DNA from: Phaeobacter sp. 22II1-1F12B
Lineage (GTDB): Bacteria > Pseudomonadota > Alphaproteobacteria > Rhodobacterales > Rhodobacteraceae
Direction: 5' to 3'
Length of the DNA: 64,000 nt
Assembly (NCBI RefSeq): GCF_002210165.1
Contig: NZ_AQQP01000002.1
Location: 124,001-188,000, forward strand
Positions 9,161 to 17,047 of the stretch are shown here, piece after piece. The notes under the pieces are model-generated. The model had not been told where the DNA came from. It saw only the letters and a list, made by a program, of their open reading frames with translations, and made no database searches. The translations under genes were made by a program, and so were the position numbers. Numbering within the stretch: position 1 is the first letter of the stretch; every line of letters starts with the position of its first letter.

Positions 9161-11206
9161 CTAGTCGGCGGCCAGAACGATATTGCCGAAATCATCCACG
9201 CGGGCGTTCTGGCCCGGCTCGACGATGATGGTCGTGTCGAGCTGTTCGAGGATGGCGGGCCCGGCGACGACGCTGCCAACTGCAAGCGCGAGCCGGTCAT
9301 AGACCGGCGTATCATGCCAGCCGCCGTCCGCATACATCTGGCGGCGCGAGGCGATGGCGTCTTCGGGGGTCACACCCGAGGTAGGGGCCAGCACCCGCAG
9401 GTCGAATTTCGGACGCCGCCCGATGGCCGAGACCCGTAGGTTCAGCACCCGGATCGCCACGTTTTCGAGGTGGCTGCCAAAGGCCGTATCATAGGTCGAC
9501 TCGAACGCGGCCTTGATCTGGTCACGGTCCGACAGCGCATCGAGCGCGACGGGAACGGCGACGGTGTGGGTCTGGCCGAGATAGGACATGTCGAGTTCGA
9601 CCAGCAGATCGCGCCCGGTAAAGCTGATGCCGCCATCGCCGAGCAGGGCAAGACCTTCGTCGCCCATGGCGCGGGCCTGCGCGGCAAGCGCGTCGGTATC
9701 GAGCGCGCCGAGGATACCGTTGACCGTGCGCACCTGATCGTGGCGCATGTCGGCAATCACGCAGCCGAGCGCCGAGGCGACACCGGGGTAACGCGGGACA
9801 AGCGCGCTTTTCAGACCGACTTCGCCGATCAGCGCGCCCGCGTGCAGCGCGCCACCGCCGCCAAAGGGCAGCGCCGAGAAGTCGCGCGGGTCATAGCCCC
9901 GTTCAATGGAAACGAGACGGAGAGCACCGGCAAGCCGCGCATTGGCAACCTTGAGGATGGCGGCAGCGGCCTCGATGGCGTCGAGGCCAAGCGGTTCGCC
10001 CACATGTTTCAGGATCGCGGCCTTGGAGGCCTCGACATCCAGCCGGTCAAGCTTGCCACCGATGGGGCGGTCGGCGTTGATCCGGCCAAGCACCACGTTG
10101 GCATCGGTTACGGTGGGACGGTCATTGCCCTGCCCATAGGCGACCGGGCCGGGGATCGAGCCCGCGCTTTCGGGGCCGATCTGGAGGATGCCAGCATCGT
10201 CGACCCAGGCGATCGAACCGCCGCCCGCGCCGATGGTCGAGATCTCGATCATCGGGGAGCGCACCACCATGCCGAAGTCGATGGAGGTCTGCGCGGCAAG
10301 GTGGGTTTCGCCACCCGCGATCAGGGAGACGTCAAAGGAGGTGCCCCCCATGTCGCAGGTAATCACGTTCTCGAACCCGGCGGCAGCGGCGATTTCAGCC
10401 GAGGCGATCACGCCGGCGGCAGGGCCGGAAAGCGCCGTGCGCACCGGCAGCTGGCGCGCCGTGTCCACGGTCATCACGCCGCCGTTCGATTGCACGATCA
10501 GGAGATCGCCGCCAAAGCCCTCTTCGCCCAGACGGGTGTTGAGCCGGTCGAGATAGGAGGCGACGACCGGTTGCAGATAGCCGTTCAGCGCGGCGGTAGA
10601 GCTGCGTTCGAATTCGCGGATTTCCGGCAGCAGGCGGGTGGCGGCGGTCAGGTGTTCGTTCGGCCAGATTTCGGCCAGCACCTGCAGCGCCTCTTCCTCA
10701 TGCGCGGTATTCGCATAGGCGTTCACAAAGGCTACGACGACCGCCTCGGCCCCTTGGTCAAGCAGGGTCTGCGCGGCGGCACGCAGGGCGTCGTGATCGA
10801 GGGGCGTGTCGATGGTGCCGTCAGCAAGGATGCGTTCGGGCACCTCCATGCGCATGTCGCGCGGGATCACGGGTGTGTATTCGCCGCGCAGACCCCACGT
10901 GGCCGGGCGGTCGCGGCGGCGCATTTCGAGCACGTCGCGGAAACCTTCGCTGGTGATCAACCCGCATTTCGCGCCCTTGCGTTCAAGCAGGGCGTTGGTG
11001 CCGACCGTGGTGCCGTGGACGATGGTGCCGACCTCGGCCAGTCTTGTGTTGTTGCGCGACAGCCCGTCGAGGAAGCCGTCAGCCTCACGGCCCCGGGTCG
11101 AGGGCACCTTGACCACGTCGATGGCGCCGGTGGATTCGTCGAGGAAAAAGAGATCGGTGAACGTGCCGCCGACATCGACGCCGATTACGGTCGATTTATC
11201 CGTCAT
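9161..11206 (-). CDS. hyuA: Hydantoinase/5-oxoprolinase family, subunit A
   Basis: 681 residues, normal length for HyuA. The N-terminal GVDVGGTFTD is the phosphate loop of the actin-like ATPase fold. ALSGPAAGVIASAE (about 260-275) and CDMGGTSFDVSLI (about 285-297) are the further nucleotide-binding signatures. With HyuB it performs ATP-dependent hydrolysis of a cyclic amide (N-methylhydantoin, 5-oxoproline or related imide/lactam). It lies 5 bases after hyuB, the last gene of a tightly packed minus-strand run (aconitase-like large and small subunits, lyase, hyuB, hyuA) headed by an 18-bp operator. The exact substrate is unknown. N-methylhydantoinase, acetone carboxylase-type and oxoprolinase members share these motifs. 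Confidence 0.93.
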   Translation of the reverse strand: MTDKSTVIGVDVGGTFTDLFFLDESTGAIDVVKVPSTRGREADGFLDGLSRNNTRLAEVGTIVHGTTVGTNALLERKGAKCGLITSEGFRDVLEMRRRDRPATWGLRGEYTPVIPRDMRMEVPERILADGTIDTPLDHDALRAAAQTLLDQGAEAVVVAFVNAYANTAHEEEALQVLAEIWPNEHLTAATRLLPEIREFERSSTAALNGYLQPVVASYLDRLNTRLGEEGFGGDLLIVQSNGGVMTVDTARQLPVRTALSGPAAGVIASAEIAAAAGFENVITCDMGGTSFDVSLIAGGETHLAAQTSIDFGMVVRSPMIEISTIGAGGGSIAWVDDAGILQIGPESAGSIPGPVAYGQGNDRPTVTDANVVLGRINADRPIGGKLDRLDVEASKAAILKHVGEPLGLDAIEAAAAILKVANARLAGALRLVSIERGYDPRDFSALPFGGGGALHAGALIGEVGLKSALVPRYPGVASALGCVIADMRHDQVRTVNGILGALDTDALAAQARAMGDEGLALLGDGGISFTGRDLLVELDMSYLGQTHTVAVPVALDALSDRDQIKAAFESTYDTAFGSHLENVAIRVLNLRVSAIGRRPKFDLRVLAPTSGVTPEDAIASRRQMYADGGWHDTPVYDRLALAVGSVVAGPAILEQLDTTIIVEPGQNARVDDFGNIVLAAD

Positions 11207-11211
11207 GATTG

Positions 11212-12870
11212 TTACGCCTTATCTTTCGTCTCGACATAGCCCAGCCGCTGATCCTGTTCTTTCAGGGCCGGCGCACGTTTGGCCGGGTTGCCCCAGCCGC
11301 CGCCACCGGGCGTCTCTAAGCGGACCCGCTGGCCCTTGGTGAGTTTAAGCCCGGTCATCTTGGAGGTCATCGGCGGTTCGGCCCAGCCGCCCTGCCCGTC
11401 CGGGAAGGTGAAGCGGTTGCGCAGTGCTGCGCCGCCGCCGTTGACGCCGGGGGGCGGGGTGCGGCCGCGTTCGCCAAAGAGGAAGGCCTGCGCGTCATCG
11501 GCCAGCAGCTCGATTTCATAGATCGCGCCGAGACCGCCGCGATATTCGCCCTCGCCACCGGAATTGGGGCGCAGCGCCCATTGGGTGAATTTCACCGGGT
11601 AGGCGGATTCGAGGATTTCCAGCGGCGGGATGGTCGCGGTGGAGATCGGCGCGTTGCCGTGGTTCAGACCGTCGCCGTCGCTGTGGCCGCCGTGGCCACC
11701 ACCAAAGAAGGAGAACATGACCCAGCGCTGGCCGCCGGGGTTATGACCCGAGATTGAGAGCGCATTGATCGTGCCATAAGCGGGGGCCGGTGCGATTTCC
11801 GGCGCGGCCTGCGCAAAGCACTGAAACACAACGTCGATCAGGCGCAGGATGGTTTCGGTGTAGCCGCCGACGGGGCGCGGGGCCTTGGCGCAGAGCAGGC
11901 TTTCCTCGGGCAGATCGATCTGCACCGGTTCGAGCACGCCGCCATTGGCGGGAACGTCCGGGAAGACGTGCTTTAGCGCCACGTAGCAAGCAGCCTCGGC
12001 GGTTGAGCGCGAGATGTTCAGCGGGCCCATGCATTGCGCGGAGGTGCCGGTGAAATCGAGGGTCAGTTCCTCACCCTTGACCGTGACCTTGAGCGTGATC
12101 TGCATCTGTTCGTCGGTGATGCCATCATTGTCGAGGTAATCGGTCGCGCTCCACGTGCCATCGGGCAGGCCCGCGATCCGGGCGCGCATCAGCACCGCAC
12201 CACGGTCGCGCAGGGTTGTGAGCGCCTGCTGAACGGTGGGGCCGGAATATTCGTCAAGCAGCGCGTCGAGGCGGCGGATGCCCAGTTGCAACGCGTTCAC
12301 CTGCCCGTTCATGTCGCCATAGACGCTGCGCGGCAGGCGGCTGTTGGCGCTGAGGATGGTCACGATATCGGGGTTCAGCTTGCCGCCCGAGTAGAGCTTG
12401 ACCGGCGGGATCAACATCCCTTCCTGAAAGCTCTCGGTGGCGACAGGGTTGTAGTTGCCCGGCACGTTGCCGCCCACGTCATGCCAGTGGCCGACCGAGG
12501 CGATCCAGCAGAATAGCGCGCCGTCGCGGAAATAGGGGCGGATCAGTTTGAAATCCGACAGGTGGGTGCCGCCGTCATAGGGATCGTTGAAGATATAGAC
12601 GTCACCGTCCGACAGGTTGCCGTCTTCGCGGGCCTTGTCGATGACGGCCTTGGTGGCATAGGCCATAGCGCCGACAAAGATCGGCAGGCCGGATTTGCCC
12701 TGGATCAGCGTTTCGCCGGTTTCGGCATGGTAGAGACCGTGGCTGGCGTCATGTGCCTCTGCGATGATCGGGTTGAAGGCCGAGCGGAACAGGGTGGCGT
12801 CCATCTCGTCGGCAATCTGTTCGAGGCGGCCCTTGAGAACCGCCAGCGTGATCGGGTCCATATCACTCAT
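11212..12870 (-). CDS. hyuB: Hydantoinase/5-oxoprolinase family, subunit B
   Basis: 552 residues, the usual HyuB length. It opens DPITLAVLKGRLEQIADEMDATLFRSAFNPII, as HyuB proteins do, and contains NDPYDGGTHLSD (about 95-107) and SFFGGGHGGHSDGDG with the Gly/His-rich loop typical of the family. The C-terminus has the Gly-rich LETPGGGGWG. It pairs with HyuA as the ATP-dependent cyclic-amide hydrolase. It starts 9 bases after the lyase stop, and hyuA begins 5 bases after its own stop, so translation is coupled. The context suggests that ring opening feeds the hydratase/lyase steps, or that this enzyme generates their substrate. Confidence 0.93.
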   Translation of the reverse strand: MSDMDPITLAVLKGRLEQIADEMDATLFRSAFNPIIAEAHDASHGLYHAETGETLIQGKSGLPIFVGAMAYATKAVIDKAREDGNLSDGDVYIFNDPYDGGTHLSDFKLIRPYFRDGALFCWIASVGHWHDVGGNVPGNYNPVATESFQEGMLIPPVKLYSGGKLNPDIVTILSANSRLPRSVYGDMNGQVNALQLGIRRLDALLDEYSGPTVQQALTTLRDRGAVLMRARIAGLPDGTWSATDYLDNDGITDEQMQITLKVTVKGEELTLDFTGTSAQCMGPLNISRSTAEAACYVALKHVFPDVPANGGVLEPVQIDLPEESLLCAKAPRPVGGYTETILRLIDVVFQCFAQAAPEIAPAPAYGTINALSISGHNPGGQRWVMFSFFGGGHGGHSDGDGLNHGNAPISTATIPPLEILESAYPVKFTQWALRPNSGGEGEYRGGLGAIYEIELLADDAQAFLFGERGRTPPPGVNGGGAALRNRFTFPDGQGGWAEPPMTSKMTGLKLTKGQRVRLETPGGGGWGNPAKRAPALKEQDQRLGYVETKDKA

Positions 12871-12879
12871 GCGTAGATC

Positions 12880-13737
12880 CTATTCGTCATAGCTGTGGCC
12901 GCGCGCGATGAAATCGGGCGTGCCAAGCACATCGTTCAGCGAGTTGAAATCGTGCATCCGGTCGGCGAAAGGCCGGGTGGTGCCATTGTCGCGCAGGGAT
13001 TTGAAGAATTCCTGCCCCATCCACGCCAGCGCGCGCACGAAGGCGCCGGGGAAGATCACCATCGAGTAGCCCAAGGCCTGAAGATCGGCGGCGGAGGACA
13101 GGGGCGTTTTGCCGCCTTCGACCATGTTGGCCATGAGCGGGATGCGGCCTCCCAGTTTCTCGCCCACTTCGCGCAGGGCGTCGGTGGTTGGTGGGGCTTC
13201 GACAAAGAGCATGTCTGCCCCGGCCTCGACATAGGCCTCGGCCCGGTCGAGCGCGGCAGAGAGACCTTCGACCGCGACCGCGTCGGTGCGGGCGATCACC
13301 AGCATGTTGTCGTCCCGGCGCGCATCGACGGCGGCGCGGATCTTGCCTGCCATCGCATCGGTCGAGATCAGCGTCTTGCTATCGAGGTGCCCGCAGCGTT
13401 TCGGGAATGTCTGGTCTTCGAGCTGGATCGCCGAGGCCCCGGCATCGCCATAGGCATGAACGGTGCGCTGGACGTTGAGCGCGTTGCCGAAACCGGTGTC
13501 GCCATCGACGATCAGCGGCAGGGTGATGCGCTGCGACAGCGCGCGCACCGTATCGGCCATTTCCGACATGCCGACGAGGCCGATATCGGGGAGGCCAAAG
13601 CGGGTATAGGAGACCGAAGCGCCCGAAACATAGGCGGCCTCGAACCCGGCCTGTTCGATCAGCATGGCCGACAGCCCGTCATAACACCCCGGAGCCACGA
13701 GGATTTCCGGCTGTTGTAGCCGTTCGCGCAGGTTCAT
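12880..13737 (-). CDS. Isocitrate lyase/PEP mutase superfamily C-C lyase
   Basis: 285 residues. The family signature KRCGH lies at 113-117 with catalytic Cys115 after EDQTFP, and the Mg-binding region is VDGDTGFGN at 78-86. The Cys marks a lyase (methylisocitrate lyase, 2,3-dimethylmalate lyase) rather than a phosphonomutase. Its start overlaps the stop of the aconitase-like small subunit (ATGA). That direct coupling to an IPMI-type hydratase is the arrangement known from nicotinate fermentation, where dimethylmaleate hydratase and 2,3-dimethylmalate lyase yield propionate and pyruvate. 2,3-dimethylmalate lyase or a relative is my best guess. Methylisocitrate lyase or oxaloacetate decarboxylase are alternatives. 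Confidence 0.85.
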   Translation of the reverse strand: MNLRERLQQPEILVAPGCYDGLSAMLIEQAGFEAAYVSGASVSYTRFGLPDIGLVGMSEMADTVRALSQRITLPLIVDGDTGFGNALNVQRTVHAYGDAGASAIQLEDQTFPKRCGHLDSKTLISTDAMAGKIRAAVDARRDDNMLVIARTDAVAVEGLSAALDRAEAYVEAGADMLFVEAPPTTDALREVGEKLGGRIPLMANMVEGGKTPLSSAADLQALGYSMVIFPGAFVRALAWMGQEFFKSLRDNGTTRPFADRMHDFNSLNDVLGTPDFIARGHSYDE

Positions 13738-14219
13738 GTAATCCTCGTCTTTTCTAGATAGGGGATAAGGCCGCCGGCGGCGACCATGTCCATCAGCCGT
13801 TCCGGGATCGGTTCACAGTCGTGGACGCGGCCGCCTTCTTCGGTAGCGGTGCCGGCCAGCGGATCGACAGTCAGCCGGGTGCCGGGGGCGATTTCATGGG
13901 CAGTGGGGCAGACCATGACCGGCAGGCCAAGGTTCAGCGCATTGCGGTAGAATATCCGTGCGAAGGACCGGGCCAGAACGCAACCGATGCCATTCAGGAT
14001 CAGGCAGCTTGCAGCCTGCTCGCGTGACGAGCCGGTGCCGAATTCGAAACCGGCGGTCACGATATCGCCCGGTTCGGCGCGGTTGGTGAAATCGGGATCG
14101 ACCGCTTCGAGACAGTGTTTAGCCATCTCGTTGATCGGGCCCTTCATATAGGCGCCGGGCGACAGCAGGTCGGTGTCGATCTTGTCGCCGAAGGCGTGGG
14201 TCTTGCCGTCGATCTTCAT
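13734..14219 (-). CDS. Aconitase/IPM-isomerase-type hydratase, small subunit (LeuD-like)
   Basis: 161 residues with the swivelling-domain features of LeuD-type small subunits: KIDTDLLSPGAYMK near the N-terminus, FGTGSSREQAASCL (substrate-binding Ser-Arg loop) and ARSFARIFYRNALNLGLP. The ATG at 14219 overlaps the stop of the large-subunit gene by 4 bases, so the two are translationally coupled. Its own stop overlaps the lyase start. Length fits the archaeal-type IPMI/homoaconitase/dimethylmaleate hydratase small subunits, about 160 residues, and is shorter than leucine-pathway LeuD of E. coli. The position inside a catabolic operon argues against a role in leucine synthesis. Confidence 0.9.
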   Translation of the reverse strand: MKIDGKTHAFGDKIDTDLLSPGAYMKGPINEMAKHCLEAVDPDFTNRAEPGDIVTAGFEFGTGSSREQAASCLILNGIGCVLARSFARIFYRNALNLGLPVMVCPTAHEIAPGTRLTVDPLAGTATEEGGRVHDCEPIPERLMDMVAAGGLIPYLEKTRIT

Positions 14220-15484
14220 GTCAGCATGTCCCGTGGGTCTGCGATTTCGCCGGCCACGGCGGCGGCGGCCACCGTGTAGGGAGAGGCGAGCCAGACTTCG
14301 GCATTGGCCGACCCCATGCGGCCCTGAAAGTTGCGCGAGGTCGAGGCGATGCAGACCTCGCCATCGGCAAGGATGCCCGCGCCCATACCGGCGCAGGCGC
14401 CGCAGCCAGAAGGCAGCAGGATCGCGCCCGCTTCTGTCAGGATTTCGAGCGTCCCGTCGCGGGTCGCCTCGGCGGTGATCTTGGTGGAGGCCGGGGCGAG
14501 CAGCAGGCGCGTGTCCTCGGCCACCTTGCGGCCCTTGAGCACGCGGGCGGCCATGTGAAGGTCGTTCAGCTTGGCCCCGGTGCAGGCCCCGATATAGGCC
14601 TGCGTGACCCGGGTGCCGATACTGTCGGTGACGGCATGGGTATTGGCCGGGGAATGCGGCGCGGCCACCTGCGGGGCGAGGTTGGGCGTGTCGATCACCA
14701 CTTCTCGTTCGATCTCGGCGTCGGGGTCGCCTTGTAATTCGCGCTCGCCCACACCGGCGCCGACCCGTTCCAGCCATTCATGGGTGGTGGCGTCGGGGGC
14801 GATGATGCCGGTCTTGGCCCCGAGTTCGGCGGACATGTTGCAGAGCGTCATGCGTTCGGACATTTCCATCGCCTCGACCGCCGGACCGGCATATTCGGCG
14901 ACGCGGTAGTTCATCGAGACCGGATCGACGGTGGCGCAGAGGTGCAGCATGATGTCCTTGGCGCTGACGCCGGGCGGCAGGCTGCCGGTGCAGGAATAGC
15001 GCACGGTCGAGGGCACGCGGAGCCAGATTTCGCCCGTGACGAGGACGCCGAGCATATCGGTTGCGCCGATGCCGACCATGACCGCGCCCCATGCACCACC
15101 GGTGCAGGAATGGCTGTCGCCGCCGACCGCCATCATGCCGGGCTGGATCAGCCCGTTTTCCGGCAGGACGACATGGCAGATGCCCTTCATGTCAAAGAAC
15201 CGGCGCACCTGCGTTTCGCGCGCCCATTTGCGCGTGAGATCAAGGATTTGCGCGCTTTCCACATCGACGGCGGGCACGAAGTGATCGGACACGACCACGA
15301 CCTTTTCAGGATCCCAGACCGTGGCCCTGAGCTGTTCGAGCATCGGTTTCACCCGGCGCGGGCCGCCGGAATCGTGGATCATCGCAAGATCGACGTCCAC
15401 CGTGACGATCTCTCCGGCGCGGACGCGATCCTTGCCAGCTGCGCGGGCCATGATCTTTTCGGTGAGGGTGGCGGGAGCGGTCAT
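14216..15484 (-). CDS. Aconitase/IPM-isomerase-type hydratase, large subunit (LeuC-like)
   Basis: 422 residues with a [4Fe-4S] cluster. The three Cys ligands are Cys301 (YIGACTGAK) and Cys361/Cys364 (LLPSGCGACAGM). GGDSHSCTGGAWGA at 121-134 and SDHFVP at 66-71 are further aconitase-superfamily marks. It catalyses dehydration/hydration of a 2-hydroxy dicarboxylic acid. The short length and split subunits match the archaeal-type IPMI, homoaconitase and dimethylmaleate hydratase branch. It is the first gene of the unit ending with hyuA. A predicted operator sits 23 bases upstream of its start codon. The substrate is not certain: dimethylmaleate, citraconate and isopropylmalate are all chemically possible. 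Confidence 0.9.
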   Translation of the reverse strand: MTAPATLTEKIMARAAGKDRVRAGEIVTVDVDLAMIHDSGGPRRVKPMLEQLRATVWDPEKVVVVSDHFVPAVDVESAQILDLTRKWARETQVRRFFDMKGICHVVLPENGLIQPGMMAVGGDSHSCTGGAWGAVMVGIGATDMLGVLVTGEIWLRVPSTVRYSCTGSLPPGVSAKDIMLHLCATVDPVSMNYRVAEYAGPAVEAMEMSERMTLCNMSAELGAKTGIIAPDATTHEWLERVGAGVGERELQGDPDAEIEREVVIDTPNLAPQVAAPHSPANTHAVTDSIGTRVTQAYIGACTGAKLNDLHMAARVLKGRKVAEDTRLLLAPASTKITAEATRDGTLEILTEAGAILLPSGCGACAGMGAGILADGEVCIASTSRNFQGRMGSANAEVWLASPYTVAAAAVAGEIADPRDMLT

Positions 15485-15506
15485 TTGTTACCTTGCTAGT
15501 CTTAAA

Positions 15507-15524
15507 TGTTATATTGATATGTCA
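15507..15524. promoter_or_regulatory. Predicted GntR-family operator, copy A
   Basis: TGTTATATTGATATGTCA, an 18-bp near-palindrome in the gap between the isochorismatase-like gene and the hydratase large subunit, 23 bases before that start codon. It is one of four copies with the same geometry (also 21348, 24966, 25999). The position would let a bound repressor block transcription of the hydratase-lyase-hyuBA unit. Confidence 0.7.
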
Positions 15525-15536
15525 TTATGACTGATG

Positions 15537-16151
15537 TCAAGCGCCCGCCTCGCTTTCCACCATTTCCAGCGCCTCGGCGCAGGTCATCACCGGACTGACG
15601 CTGGAAAGGGAGGCAATGGTCACGTCATGGGTTTCGCGCTTGAACGCACCGCAGCCATCGCTGAGAAGAATCGTTTCGAAATCGCGCACATGGGCGTCGC
15701 GCAGGGTGGCGGCGACTCCGCCATTGGTGACGATGCCACAGACGATCAGCCGTTTGAGACCGGCGCGGTTCAGCACCAGTTCGAGTCGCGACATGTAAAA
15801 GGCGGAATAGGCGACTTTTTCCACCGCGAAGTCCGCCGGTTGCAGCGTGTCGACAAGCGCGTTGCCCCAGCTGCCCGGTTCGAAATCGCCCGCGCCAAGG
15901 AAGGGGCGGAGTTTCTTGAGGTGCGGCGCGATGAGCGGTTCGCCGTGGCGGCCCGGGACAAGGGTGAATTGCGTGGAAACGACCGAGCCTCCGGCCGCGC
16001 GCAGCGCCTTGGCAAGCGGCGCGATACGCTCGGGGAGCGCGGCGATGTCTTCGCTCGACTGGCCAGCGCGGCCATAAGCGCCGTCGGGGTGGATGAAGTC
16101 GTTTTGCAGATCGACGATCAGCAGGGCGGTTTCAGCGAGAGAAGCCGACAT
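15537..16151 (-). CDS. Isochorismatase-fold hydrolase lacking the catalytic cysteine
   Basis: 204 residues starting at the ATG at 16151. The fold is clear: DLQNDF with Asp14, EKVAYSAF with Lys112 and IVCGIVTNGGVAATLRDA. The nucleophile position, Cys in TNxCV of amidase members, is Gly145 here, while the neighbouring paralogue at 19610 has Asp14, Lys112 and Cys145 at identical numbers. True isochorismatases such as EntB and PhzD also carry Gly there and hydrolyse a vinyl ether without a cysteine. So this protein may not be an amidase. It lies directly after a GntR regulator gene and is probably cotranscribed with it. Isochorismate or siderophore genes are absent, so the substrate probably belongs to the catabolic block. 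Confidence 0.88.
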   Translation of the reverse strand: MSASLAETALLIVDLQNDFIHPDGAYGRAGQSSEDIAALPERIAPLAKALRAAGGSVVSTQFTLVPGRHGEPLIAPHLKKLRPFLGAGDFEPGSWGNALVDTLQPADFAVEKVAYSAFYMSRLELVLNRAGLKRLIVCGIVTNGGVAATLRDAHVRDFETILLSDGCGAFKRETHDVTIASLSSVSPVMTCAEALEMVESEAGA

Positions 16152-16200
16152 GTGAAGTTCCTTTGTCTTGGCGGGCGCGGGTTGGCCCGGTCTTGCTGTT

Positions 16201-16218
16201 CCGGGGCGCTGCCCCTGG
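16201..16218. other. Intercistronic GC-rich stem-loop after gntR
   Basis: CCGGGGC and GCCCCTGG can form a 7-bp stem with a single bulged T and a GCT loop, just downstream of the gntR stop on the minus strand. No T tract follows, so it is more likely an mRNA-stabilising or attenuating hairpin than a terminator. Confidence 0.4.
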
Positions 16219-16219
16219 A

Positions 16220-16984
16220 TCAATGTTCGGTCGTGGACCAGGATTGCGCGGCGCCTTCGGCCTCGCCATCCATTGTCATGCGGTACTGGTAGCGGTCGGT
16301 GCGATAGAGGATGCGCAGGTATTCGACCGGGCGATCGGCATCGTCACGCACGACGCGGTTGATCGCCAGAAGCGGCGTGCCGACCACGACATCCAGCGCG
16401 GCGCTGGTCTGGGGATCGGCGAGCGCGGCGGAAAAGCTTTGCTCGGCGCTGCCGACGCGGACACCGGCCATGCGCAAAAGCTCCATCATGGAATGTCGGC
16501 CCATCGCCTTTTCATCGAATTGCGCGCCGATCTCTTCGGGCAGGAAAGAGGTGAGATAGGAGAAGGGTTCGTCCTTGAAACTGCGGACCCGGACGGCGCG
16601 CTGCACCTGTGTATCGGCGGGAATGTCGAGCGCCGCCTGCACATCGGGCGCAGGGGAGACAAAGCCGTATTCGAGCACCTTGACCTGTGTGCGGCTGCCC
16701 ATGTCGTTGAGGCTTTGCAGCAGTCCGCCGATCCCGGCCACGACAGGGCGGTTCAGGGCGCTGCCGATGACCCGAGTGCCGGCCCCGCGCCGGCGTTCGA
16801 CAAGCCCGGCCTGAGCCAGATCGTTGATCGCGCGGGAAACCGTGATACGCGAGACGTTGAATTCGCTGGCCAGTTCAAGCTCGGACGGGATGCGGCCCCC
16901 TGCCCCGTAAAAGCCCGCCTCGATACGCTGGCGCAGGATCAGGGTGATCTGGTGATAGAGCGGTGTGACGACATCGTTTACCAT
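16220..16984 (-). CDS. GntR/HutC-type transcriptional regulator 1
   Basis: 254 residues. Residues 1-75 are the winged helix-turn-helix (YHQITLILRQRIEAGFY, then FNVSRITVSRAINDLAQAGLVERRRGAGT). Residues 90-245 are a UTRA ligand-binding domain (QVQRAVRVRSFKDEPFSYLTSFLPEE, LLAINRVVRDDADRPVEYLRILYRTDRYQY). It is highly similar to the second GntR at 26107, residue for residue over most of its length, so the two arose by duplication. It sits in the middle of the catabolic block and is flanked by GC-rich stem-loops on both sides, which could give it a distinct expression level. It probably binds the 18-bp operators of the block as a substrate-responsive repressor. Confidence 0.92.
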   Translation of the reverse strand: MVNDVVTPLYHQITLILRQRIEAGFYGAGGRIPSELELASEFNVSRITVSRAINDLAQAGLVERRRGAGTRVIGSALNRPVVAGIGGLLQSLNDMGSRTQVKVLEYGFVSPAPDVQAALDIPADTQVQRAVRVRSFKDEPFSYLTSFLPEEIGAQFDEKAMGRHSMMELLRMAGVRVGSAEQSFSAALADPQTSAALDVVVGTPLLAINRVVRDDADRPVEYLRILYRTDRYQYRMTMDGEAEGAAQSWSTTEH

Positions 16985-17013
16985 TTATATGTCTCCCAGA
17001 TCCTTGTCTTGAT

Positions 17014-17033
17014 CCGGCCCCCGTGGGGGCCGG
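17014..17033. other. Intercistronic GC-rich stem-loop before gntR
   Basis: A perfect 8-bp stem CCGGCCCC/GGGGCCGG with a 4-base loop lies between the stop of the amidohydrolase and the start of gntR 1. On the minus strand it is followed by ATCAAGAC, with no T tract. It may stabilise the upstream ABC-transporter/amidohydrolase mRNA or reduce read-through into gntR. Confidence 0.5.
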
Positions 17034-17047
17034 AAGCGCGTGCCCTC

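Noticed and set aside
8823-9164. A 113-codon frame overlapping the DUF1127-like gene
   Set aside because: It is in a different frame, crosses the terminator and lacks the ribosome site that the DUF1127-like frame has.
9470-11239. A 589-codon plus-strand frame
   Set aside because: It is antisense to hyuA, which has unmistakable family motifs on the minus strand.
13734-14777. A long version of the LeuD-like protein (347 residues)
   Set aside because: The first 186 residues are out-of-frame reading inside the LeuC-like gene. The true start is the ATG at 14219 overlapping its stop.
14216-15484. Leucine-biosynthesis leuC
   Set aside because: The motifs are shared, but the context of lyase, HyuAB and operator and the short split form fit a catabolic hydratase better. 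Leucine genes such as leuA or leuB are not present nearby.
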